From an uncultured Veillonella sp. (GTDB lineage Bacteria > Bacillota > Negativicutes > Veillonellales > Veillonellaceae), in assembly GCA_900552445.1 (NCBI GenBank), contig URZS01000087.1:1-5643 (forward strand): a stretch of 5,643 bases of DNA, written 5' to 3'. The notes below the pieces were generated by a model that made no database searches, was not told the origin of the DNA, and saw only the letters and a program-made list of their open reading frames with translations. A program made the position numbers and the translations under genes. Of the stretch, positions 1 to 5,519 are shown one piece after another (position 1 is the stretch's first letter; the number at the start of each line of letters is the position of its first letter).

Positions 1-39
1 CACTCGTGACTGGAGTTCAGACGTGTGCTCTTCCGATCT
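1..39. other. Illumina TruSeq adapter contamination (left end)
   Basis: Positions 6-39 read exactly as the reverse complement of the Illumina TruSeq indexed adapter, starting GTGACTGGAGTTC and ending GCTCTTCCGATCT. Positions 1-5 (CACTC) sit where the sample index would be and could be a partial index. None of this is genomic. The genome starts at about position 40. Positions 9-39 are the exact reverse complement of 5613-5643, so the contig seems to have terminal inverted repeats; these are library artefacts. The adapter supplies a false C-terminus and stop codon to the DUF721 gene. Confidence 0.97.
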
Positions 40-712
40 CTGGGAAGGTACACTGTATAAACTGCTGACAGTCGCTATATTTAAAATACGGATACTTTCT
101 AATGACTGCCTTAATGTCCTTAATATGAGCGCGATGTAATTCATATTCGCAAGTGGGACAGATTTCTTTTTTAGATTTTATGTGCATGCCACATCGACCG
201 CAACGATGATAACCATGCTGCTCTAAATAGATTTCACGCTTTCGAGCTGTAATTTGTACTTTTCTGAAAGCTGCCTTTAATTCTTCATTATCCGTTTGTT
301 CCAATGATTTATCGATGGCATCTACATCTTCTTTTGAAAGCACAATATCTGAGAAATTAATACGCTTCGTAATAATTTGCTTATCAGGTAGTGAAATCGA
401 TGTATCAGTATTTGCTTTCACATAGCTCTGACGTTTCATTATAAAGCGAATGTCTGTGATTACCTCTTGGCGGTAATACTTGTTTATGGCCTCGATGATG
501 CGCCGTTTTTGCATCTGTAATTCCTGCATCCACATGGAATTATCTGCACTAATAACCATATCAGGAGGCTTGATAGACACAATTTTCGTATGGTCTGCAA
601 TGACATCGCCCACTACATGACGCCACTTGTGAACGAGGGTATTTAATTTATATTGTTCCAGTAAATTCAGTTTTGCTAAGGCCTTTGGTAAACAAAGATC
701 AAGGCTGTCCAT
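40..712 (-). CDS. DUF721 / DciA-like protein with C-terminal zinc ribbon, 3' end missing
   Basis: Probable DciA-type protein (DUF721), a family linked to loading or handling of the replicative helicase DnaB in bacteria without DnaC/DnaI. The N-terminal domain (about residues 1-92, counted from the ATG at 712) has the family pattern: W30 followed by VVG (33-35), a hydrophobic strand, then WMQEL (61-65), a basic helix and a DIRFI strand (87-91). A basic linker follows, then a zinc ribbon with CxxC pairs C171/C174 and C185/C188, then a helical tail. The ATG at 712 is preferred over the GTG at 733 because a purine-rich Shine-Dalgarno lies 6 nt before it and the family domain begins there; it overlaps recF by 14 nt, implying translational coupling. 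The reading frame continues to a stop at 17-19, but its last seven residues (EIGRAHV) come from adapter, so the true C-terminus lies beyond the contig. The DUF721 assignment is fairly sure; a helicase-loading role is inference. Confidence 0.85.
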
Positions 713-1799
713 ACTGAACCTTACCCCCTTCACAAGAAATAAATTGAACCGATTTCAAATCTTTAAAATCGTGAATATCTGTAGTAGTAATAAATGTTTG
801 AATGCGTTTATGAATAAACTGCAATAAATTCGCTCGTCTCGATTCATCAAGTTCGCTCAATACATCATCTAGCAAAAGAACTGGATATTCCCCAACCTCG
901 GACTTGATAAACTCAAGCTCACTCAACTTTAAGGATAATACAGCGGTTCGTTGCTGCCCTTGAGATCCAAATTTCTTTAAATCCATCGCATCGGAAAAGA
1001 ATCGTAAATCATCTCTATGAGGACCTACACTGGTCGTTAATCGATGACGATCCTGTGGCAACGCTGCTTTGATGCGCTCGTAAAATCCTTCTTTTGTATA
1101 TTCTAAGGATCCGTTGTCCATATAAGGCTGTTCATAACCGATGGTTAAATTCTCGAGACCTCCAGTTAGTTTACGATTCATCAAATCGATGAGAAGGTTG
1201 ATTTTCTTCAAGCTTTCTAATCGTTTCTTGACGATAAAGCTCGCCATATCCGCCAGCTGTAAATCCCATTCTTCAAGAGGAATATTTTGCTTTCCTCTAT
1301 ATTCCTTAAGGACTGCATTTCGTTGCTGTAATAACCTATTGTACTGCATCAACTGATGATAGTACGTAGCGCTAGTCTGAGAGATTTCCATATCTAAAAA
1401 GCGTCTACGTCCTGACGGCGTTCCCTTGATGAGCTGTAAATCTTCAGGACAAAAGATAACTGTATTTAAGGTACCAATCAGTTCCTTTTGCGATATTTTA
1501 GTATCGTTTAAGCGAATATCCTTAGGACCTTGGCGGAATAACTTAATATTCACCTTTTGTGGCGTATCCTTTTTCTCAAACTTAACCACAATGCCTGCTT
1601 CCTCAGCATTGAACATGAGCATATCCGATGTATCGTTGGTCCGATGGCTTTTACCAATGGTACCTACATAGATTGATTCGAGGATATTCGTCTTGCCAGC
1701 CCCATTGGTTCCGTGCAAAACGATAATCTCCGGATTGAACTGAATCTGTACATCCTTGTAATTACGAAACTGGAATAATTGCAGTGAGTCAATTCTCAC
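699..1799 (-). CDS. recF: DNA replication/repair ATPase RecF
   Basis: RecF is an SMC/ABC-like ATPase that works with RecO and RecR to load RecA at single-stranded gaps and stalled forks. The 366 residues match the usual family length. Visible motifs are FRNY (11-14), Walker A GTNGAGKT (30-37), GRRRFLD (130-136), SVGPHRDDL (257-265), the ABC-type signature FGSQGQQRT (277-285) and Walker B VLLLDDVLSELD (307-318) with D311/D312. The ATP-binding set is complete. The start is GTG at 1799: translation from there gives the standard N-terminus MRIDSLQLFQFRNY, and GAGGAGG (1808-1814) lies 8 nt upstream within the last codons of yaaA. Only 3 nt separate the yaaA stop from this start, and the 3' end overlaps the DUF721 gene, so the three genes look like one transcription unit. 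No defect is seen. Confidence 0.97.
   Translation of the reverse strand: MRIDSLQLFQFRNYKDVQIQFNPEIIVLHGTNGAGKTNILESIYVGTIGKSHRTNDTSDMLMFNAEEAGIVVKFEKKDTPQKVNIKLFRQGPKDIRLNDTKISQKELIGTLNTVIFCPEDLQLIKGTPSGRRRFLDMEISQTSATYYHQLMQYNRLLQQRNAVLKEYRGKQNIPLEEWDLQLADMASFIVKKRLESLKKINLLIDLMNRKLTGGLENLTIGYEQPYMDNGSLEYTKEGFYERIKAALPQDRHRLTTSVGPHRDDLRFFSDAMDLKKFGSQGQQRTAVLSLKLSELEFIKSEVGEYPVLLLDDVLSELDESRRANLLQFIHKRIQTFITTTDIHDFKDLKSVQFISCEGGKVQYGQP
719..730 (-). promoter_or_regulatory. Ribosome-binding site deciding the DUF721 gene start
   Basis: The minus strand reads AAGGGGGTAAGG, with the AAGG end 6 nt before the ATG at 712. The alternative GTG at 733 has no comparable purine-rich stretch before it, and its first codons would be this very site. 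The site lies inside the last codons of recF, which fits coupled translation. Confidence 0.6.
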
Positions 1800-1802
1800 C
1801 GA

Positions 1803-2036
1803 TTATGCCTCCTCTTGAGTAATCACGAGATCTACATCGAGACCTTCGCAAGAAATCACGTCCCCAACGCGACACTTCTTGCGTTTTTCTGTTACAACTT
1901 GACCATTCAAAGTAAGGATGCCTTCATCGATAAAGGATTTAATTTGACCACCTGTTTCGATAATACCTTCTAACTTCAACAACTGATCAATTTGAATGTA
2001 CTCCGTATGAATGGGTACCTGCTGTTGCTCTTTCAT
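1803..2036 (-). CDS. yaaA: S4-domain RNA-binding protein YaaA
   Basis: Small 77-residue protein that is almost entirely an S4-type RNA-binding fold. The family core is visible at residues 14-61: IQIDQLLKLEGIIETGG, then IKSFIDEGILTLNGQ and the GDVI turn. In Firmicutes this gene (yaaA) sits between dnaN and recF, exactly as here. S4 domains bind structured RNA, often rRNA; the precise role of this protein is not evident from sequence. The ATG at 2036 has AGGAGGA about 5 nt upstream. It follows dnaN after a 244-nt gap rather than directly, so it may have its own promoter, and it is tightly linked to recF downstream (3 nt). Two cysteines (C55, C63) are present without a metal-site pattern. Confidence 0.92.
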   Translation of the reverse strand: MKEQQQVPIHTEYIQIDQLLKLEGIIETGGQIKSFIDEGILTLNGQVVTEKRKKCRVGDVISCEGLDVDLVITQEEA

Positions 2037-2058
2037 AACGTCCTCCTATAGTGGACAA

Positions 2059-2064
2059 ATTATA
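2059..2064 (-). promoter_or_regulatory. Possible -10 box for yaaA-recF-DUF721
   Basis: The minus strand has an exact TATAAT 22 nt upstream of the yaaA ATG, which would leave a short leader just long enough for the AGGAGGA ribosome site. No good TTGACA-like -35 is found 16-18 nt upstream; the nearest hexamers, TCGTTA and CGTTAC, are poor and fall in the right-hand arm (in minus-strand order) of the neighbouring hairpin. In such AT-rich DNA a chance TATAAT is plausible, so this is tentative. Confidence 0.3.
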
Positions 2065-2075
2065 ACTATATGGGA

Positions 2076-2112
2076 ATTAGGTAACGATGACTTTTAATCA
2101 TCATTACCTAAT
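2076..2112 (-). repeat. Inverted repeat, 15-bp stem and 7-nt loop, upstream of yaaA
   Basis: Arms at 2076-2090 and 2098-2112 are complementary at 14 of 15 positions. The single exception is a U-G wobble in a minus-strand transcript but a C-A mismatch in a plus-strand one, so the structure favours minus-strand RNA, the direction of the genes. The stem is AT-rich and no clear U-tract follows, so it is not a typical intrinsic terminator. It could be a terminator for dnaN aided by other factors, an mRNA processing or stability element, or an operator near the yaaA promoter. Confidence 0.55.
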
Positions 2113-2160
2113 AAGAATATGTATATTAATACAGTGAAATATACGTAGTATTGATATTAT

Positions 2161-2275
2161 TTAGTACCAGTGTCCAGGTCGCTCGCTGGGCATTTTCCTT
2201 TGGAAAATTGCACGCTCCGACCAAAGTGATGTGTGGCTCCCATCGTCGCTATCGCTCCTCTGTTAGCTCACACCC
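2161..2275 (-). other. Structured GC-richer spacer element, function unknown
   Basis: Counting by hand, 2161-2280 is about 52% GC, while the rest of the same spacer (2037-2160) is about 27%. On the minus strand it can form two hairpins. The first pairs 2273-2265 with 2238-2231 (GTGTG, one bulged A, GCT). The second has a perfect 7-bp stem with an AAA loop at 2192-2208, extended by outer arms GGTCG (2218-2222) and CGACC (2177-2181). Short motifs such as GGAGCG and AGCGAC recur. It begins just after the dnaN stop. It could be a dispersed palindromic repeat, a small RNA or a 3' UTR element of dnaA-dnaN mRNA. No tRNA, SRP RNA or known riboswitch pattern was recognised. Confidence 0.4.
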
Positions 2276-2280
2276 TACTT

Positions 2281-3393
2281 TTACGCATTCGTACGAACTG
2301 GTGTTACTACGTATGTATAGTTCGGATTATTGTCTTGGCGAATGACAACTGGACCGTTTTGTTTTAAGAACAAGTGGATATTATCGCCTGTGCTGTGGCG
2401 CAAGATGTCAGAGATGTAGCGACCGTTGAAGGAGATTGTGAAAGGTGTGCCTTTAAATTCAACAGCTACGTCTTCTTTTGCCATGCCGATTTCAGTATTT
2501 TGAGTAGACAATGTTACATTGCTTTCAGACCAATCATAACGAATTACGTTATAGCTAATGTCTTTAGCCAATAAGGATACGCGGTCAACAGCACCAGCGA
2601 ATTCGCGGCGGTCGATAACAGCGCTAGAGTCGAATTGAGAAGGAATTACCTTTTCATATTCAGGGTATGTGCCTTCGATCAAGCGAGAGATGATGTAAAT
2701 AGATTCAAAGTTGAACACGATTTGTGTGCGATTCCAAATGATGTTGATCATCGCTGGATTATCTGTTGGTAATAAACGAGATACTTCAGCCAACGTTTTT
2801 GTAGGAATGATGGCGCGCATTGGCGTAGTTGCTGGCTCATCAATGGTAATTTTCTTAACAGCCATGCGGTGTGTATCAGTAGCAACCATAGTGACTTCGT
2901 TTTCTTTAATTTCAAGAAGAGCACCAGTAAATACAGGACGATCTTCGTCTGTGGCAGCTGCGTAGTTTGTTAAATCGATGAGTTCTTTCATAGCAAAGCT
3001 ATCGATGTTTACATGATCTTGGTCGTGAATTTGTTCCACTAAGGAGAAATCATCTGGATGCAATGTTACGAGGTTGAATTCGGAAGAACCAGAAGTAATA
3101 GTTAAAGAATTGCCGTCTTCTGGTTTGTAAAGTTCGATGGTTTCGCCAGGCAATTTGCGGATTAACTCTTGGAAATAACGGGAACCAACTACTAATGTAC
3201 CAGGTTCTTTAATGTCGCCGTCGATGGTTAAACGAATACCGAGTTCAAAATCGTTACCTTGTAATTCTACTTGTCCATTTTTGGTTGTCATGTAGATAGC
3301 GCCTGGTAAGTTGGAACTTGTTTTATTTTGAGATACCTTTTGCAATACGTTGATTGCTTTTTGGAGATTTGCTTTTGGGAATGTAATATGCAT
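2281..3393 (-). CDS. dnaN: DNA polymerase III sliding clamp, beta subunit
   Basis: The beta clamp is a ring-shaped dimer that tethers DNA polymerase III to DNA and recruits repair and regulatory partners. The 370 residues match the family and cover three clamp domains (about 1-120, 128-247, 250-370). Recognisable motifs are DRPVFTGALLEI (151-162), ATDTHRMAVKK (171-181), SRLIEGTYPEY (236-246), SFNGRYISDIL (321-331) and the C-terminal YVVTPVR (361-367). The partner-binding pocket residues around T172, H175 and R176 are kept. The position matching the pocket methionine M362 of the E. coli clamp is threonine (T364), and the chain runs on three residues (TNA) past the usual end. The ATG at 3393 has AAGGAG 7 nt upstream. 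It lies 408 nt after dnaA, the gap being origin DNA; dnaA and dnaN are commonly co-transcribed. Confidence 0.97.
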   Translation of the reverse strand: MHITFPKANLQKAINVLQKVSQNKTSSNLPGAIYMTTKNGQVELQGNDFELGIRLTIDGDIKEPGTLVVGSRYFQELIRKLPGETIELYKPEDGNSLTITSGSSEFNLVTLHPDDFSLVEQIHDQDHVNIDSFAMKELIDLTNYAAATDEDRPVFTGALLEIKENEVTMVATDTHRMAVKKITIDEPATTPMRAIIPTKTLAEVSRLLPTDNPAMINIIWNRTQIVFNFESIYIISRLIEGTYPEYEKVIPSQFDSSAVIDRREFAGAVDRVSLLAKDISYNVIRYDWSESNVTLSTQNTEIGMAKEDVAVEFKGTPFTISFNGRYISDILRHSTGDNIHLFLKQNGPVVIRQDNNPNYTYVVTPVRTNA

Positions 3394-3623
3394 ATATAAC
3401 TCCTTTTTGATTTCTATATTTGTTATTTATATTTATTAGATTTTTAGATTACTATTTTAATCTACTAATTTATATATTGTTTGTGTTTTCAGTTTCTATA
3501 TATTGTAGAAGCACTAATCACTACTTATCTTGTTTGTAATATTCTATGTTTGCTACCGTAGATGCTCTATAGATATTCTGCGATAGATCTGTTTCTACTG
3601 GTTTTTTGATTGTTTGTTAGTTT
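3394..3623. other. AT-rich DNA-unwinding element of oriC (candidate)
   Basis: This is the dnaN-side half of the dnaA-dnaN gap. By hand count 3394-3640 is about 24% GC, and 3394-3480 only about 14%. It lies directly beside the DnaA-trio block on the side away from the DnaA boxes, which is where the unwinding element sits in Bacillus-type origins. It also holds the dnaN ribosome site (AAGGAG, about 3401-3406) and a weak palindrome, TAGATT/AATCTA, at 3445-3464. No convincing dnaN promoter could be singled out because TA-rich hexamers are everywhere. No gene is present. Confidence 0.6.
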
Positions 3624-3646
3624 TAGTAGTAGTAATAGTAGGGGCC
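3624..3646 (+). promoter_or_regulatory. DnaA-trio repeats and GC cluster of the origin unwinding module
   Basis: The plus strand carries six consecutive triplets, TAG-TAG-TAG-TAA-TAG-TAG (3624-3641), running into GGGGCC (3641-3646). Read 3' to 5' this is the GAT/AAT repeat known as the DnaA-trio, the single-strand binding site on which DnaA assembles to open the origin. On the dnaA coding strand the order is DnaA box, GGCCCC, CTACTATTACTACTACTA, then AT-rich DNA, which matches the layout described for Bacillus subtilis. The nearest box (TTTTACACA on minus, 3655-3663) is 8 bp beyond the GC block. Confidence 0.72.
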
Positions 3647-3654
3647 TGTTCATA

Positions 3655-3810
3655 TGTGTAAAAGTGAATTGAGGCCACTAACTGTGTGATTTTTTTGTTG
3701 TGTATAACTATGTTGATAGTCTGTACCTACTTATCCACATATTCACAGGTAAGTGCGAGTTTTTGGATATCCACAAAGTTATGCACTATACATCCACAGA
3801 GTTATCCACA
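3655..3810. promoter_or_regulatory. DnaA-box cluster downstream of dnaA (oriC)
   Basis: Sites are compared with the DnaA-box consensus TTWTNCACA. Minus-oriented: 3655-3663 (TTTTACACA, match), 3699-3707 (TTATACACA, match) and 3711-3719 (weak). Plus-oriented: 3731-3739 (TTATCCACA, perfect), 3739-3747 (ATATTCACA, one change), 3767-3775 (ATATCCACA, one change), 3779-3787 (TTATGCACT, one change), 3790-3798 (ACATCCACA, two changes) and 3802-3810 (TTATCCACA, perfect). The last four start 12, 11 and 12 bp apart, near one helical turn. The two perfect sites and the density make this a confident DnaA-binding cluster; the weaker sites are inference. Confidence 0.88.
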
Positions 3811-5379
3811 GGTTGTTAATTTCTGTTTAATTTCTGCTACTATTCGTTTAGTTTCCTCGTTTTTTTCAATTTCCTTCGTAATTTTATCGTACGCATGGAG
3901 AATTGTTGTATGGTCACGAGAGAGCGCAGCTGCGATTTGCGGATAACTTTCGTTGATCATATCGCGGCATAAATACATAGCAATTTGGCGTGGAAATGCG
4001 AATTGAGCCTTCCGCTTTTTGCCCAGCAAGTCTTGCTTTTTAATATTGAAATAAGAACTTACAAAATTCTGGATGCTTTCAATATTAACCATGTTCACCT
4101 CTTCTGTGTGAACGAGGCCAGCCAAGGCTTGTTTTGTGTATTCTAGGTCGATAGAATCTAGACGTTGATCGATGGATGCAGTGCCGATTAATTTGGTGAA
4201 AGCCCCTTGCAACACGCGGACGTTTTCGCTAAATTGCAATGCTACGTAGTTAATTGAATCATTATCGATGCGAATAATGCGATTCTTTTTATATTCTCGT
4301 TCGAGCAGTGATCTGAAGATGGCAATGCGCGTTTCTAAATCTGGATTTTCCATGGTTGCAATGTAGCCAGCTTGGAAACGAGAACGGAGACGATCTTCGA
4401 ACTGCTCCATATCGTTTGGCATCGTATCTGAAGTAAGGACGATTTGCTTGTTGTTATTTAATAATTCATTGAACGTATTAAATAGCTCGGTTTTCGTACT
4501 TTCACGACTTTCAAGGAACTGAATATCGTCAATCATGAGTACGTCGATGTTGCGGAATGTGTTACGGAACAATTTACCTTGGTTACGCTGCAATGTTTCG
4601 ACGAAAATGTTCATAAAGTTTTCGCTCGTAATGGACATAACCTTCATGTGTGGATGATTTTCCTTGATGGCATTGCCGATGGCGTGCATTAAGTGCGTTT
4701 TACCGAGGCCTGACGGGCCGTAGATAAAGAGCGGATTATAGTCGCCACCTGGGAACTCTGCTACATTTTGAGCTGCCCCAAATGGAATACGGTTGGCGTT
4801 ACCTGTTACGTAGTTGTCAAAACGGTACGCTGGATTAAGGTTAGATAAAGACAAATCCACAGGCACATTGTCAGACTGTAATGTAGGCAATGTTTCTGTA
4901 GTTTTCTTCGGTGTTGCCACCATTGGCTCATCTGGAATATCCACAGGTGCTGGTGTGCGGTCGATATAGACAGGCTCTTGATAGATTGGCTTGTAGAACT
5001 CTTCTTGATGAGCTTTTTCCCCTACCACAGGCGGTAAAGGCATTGGCGGAGCCACTACAGGAGCATCATCGATGAGATTTTCATCAACAAAGGTAGTATC
5101 TATGCTCTCTTGATTAAAATCGAATAACACCATATCCCGATGGGATCCGATAACGGTAGTAATAGCATCCTGCAAAGCTTTGCTAATCTGCGGTTGCTGA
5201 TCGATTAAGTTTTTAACAAATGTTTGCATGACCCCAATATGGATCGAATGACTGTCGAGAGACATGGGAATCAACGATGCGGTGACGCGCAAGTACAACG
5301 CGTCAGGCAAATGTTGCATGTTCTTTTTCGCCTCTTGCAATATATGTTCCCATATATTATTCAAATCAAATGATTGCAT
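3802..5379 (-). CDS. dnaA: Chromosomal replication initiator protein DnaA
   Basis: DnaA binds DnaA boxes at oriC, forms an ATP-dependent filament and melts the origin. At 525 residues it is longer than the usual 440-470, mainly because of a proline- and acid-rich linker (domain II, about 90-175). Domain I (1-85) is present but divergent. The AAA+ domain (about 180-400) has Walker A GPSGLGKT (221-228), Walker B LMIDD (281-285), sensor I VLTSD (314-318), FEDRLRSRF (327-335) with the likely arginine finger R334, and sensor II within ENVRVLQGAF (385-394). Domain IV (about 430-525) has AFPRQIAMYL (461-470) and the signature SRDHTTILHA (487-496), where most DnaAs have GGRDHTT. The ATG at 5379 has AAGAGG 6 nt upstream. 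DnaA boxes lie on both sides of the gene, and one covers the stop codon, so autoregulation is likely. All nucleotide-binding residues are intact. Confidence 0.97.
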   Translation of the reverse strand: MQSFDLNNIWEHILQEAKKNMQHLPDALYLRVTASLIPMSLDSHSIHIGVMQTFVKNLIDQQPQISKALQDAITTVIGSHRDMVLFDFNQESIDTTFVDENLIDDAPVVAPPMPLPPVVGEKAHQEEFYKPIYQEPVYIDRTPAPVDIPDEPMVATPKKTTETLPTLQSDNVPVDLSLSNLNPAYRFDNYVTGNANRIPFGAAQNVAEFPGGDYNPLFIYGPSGLGKTHLMHAIGNAIKENHPHMKVMSITSENFMNIFVETLQRNQGKLFRNTFRNIDVLMIDDIQFLESRESTKTELFNTFNELLNNNKQIVLTSDTMPNDMEQFEDRLRSRFQAGYIATMENPDLETRIAIFRSLLEREYKKNRIIRIDNDSINYVALQFSENVRVLQGAFTKLIGTASIDQRLDSIDLEYTKQALAGLVHTEEVNMVNIESIQNFVSSYFNIKKQDLLGKKRKAQFAFPRQIAMYLCRDMINESYPQIAAALSRDHTTILHAYDKITKEIEKNEETKRIVAEIKQKLTTCG

Positions 5380-5390
5380 GACGTGCCTCT

Positions 5391-5507
5391 TGTGTATAAC
5401 TATTACGATAAATATGTATAACTTTAGGAATAATGTGTATAACTATTGTAAAAGCTGTGGAAAACCATATTATTCTTGTGAATAACCTGTGCACAACCTG
5501 TGAATAA
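5391..5507 (-). promoter_or_regulatory. Helically phased DnaA-box array upstream of dnaA
   Basis: Seven sites share one orientation (TTWTNCACA on minus): 5391-5399 TTATACACA, 5413-5421 TTATACATA (one change), 5434-5442 TTATACACA, 5456-5464 TTTTCCACA, 5477-5485 TTATTCACA, 5488-5496 TTGTGCACA (one change) and 5499-5507 TTATTCACA. Start-to-start spacings are 22, 21, 22, 21, 11 and 11 bp, so all boxes face nearly the same side of the helix. The first box abuts the dnaA ribosome site. The array probably serves both dnaA autoregulation and the upstream half of a bipartite origin; the role is inferred. Confidence 0.85.
5469..5496 (-). promoter_or_regulatory. Tentative dnaA promoter
   Basis: On the minus strand TTGTGC (5491-5496) is followed after 16 nt by AATAAT (5469-5474). 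Each is a partial match to the -35 and -10 hexamers, and both overlap DnaA boxes or lie between them, which would allow repression by DnaA. A TACAAT nearer the gene, at about 5446-5451, is an alternative -10 but lacks a -35. The assignment is weak. Confidence 0.22.
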
Positions 5508-5519
5508 GTGAAAATAAAA

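Noticed and set aside
17..39. C-terminal EIGRAHV and stop codon of the DUF721 reading frame
   Set aside because: Encoded by Illumina adapter, apart from the first base of the E codon; not part of the real protein.
2151..2345. Plus-strand frame of 64 codons overlapping the dnaN 3' end
   Set aside because: No ribosome-binding site or recognisable product, antisense to dnaN and crossing the hairpin-rich spacer; the other plus-strand frames inside recF, dnaN and dnaA are likewise shadows of real genes.
3445..3464. TAGATT/AATCTA hairpin as a dnaA terminator
   Set aside because: Only 6 AT-rich pairs with an 8-nt loop and no U-tract; expected by chance in DNA of about 14% GC.
3394..3540. dnaN promoter candidates such as TACAAT at about 3501-3506 on minus
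   Set aside because: Several TA-rich hexamers fit equally well and none has a credible -35 partner at 16-18 nt.
3660..3700. Intrinsic terminator on plus suggested by the T7 run at 3690-3696
   Set aside because: The preceding stem (CAC/GTG) has only three pairs, and no gene on plus would need it.
4937..4945. ATATCCACA, a near-perfect DnaA box inside the dnaA coding sequence
   Set aside because: Isolated, one mismatch, and within the linker-coding region; with no neighbouring phased sites there is no reason to prefer it over chance.
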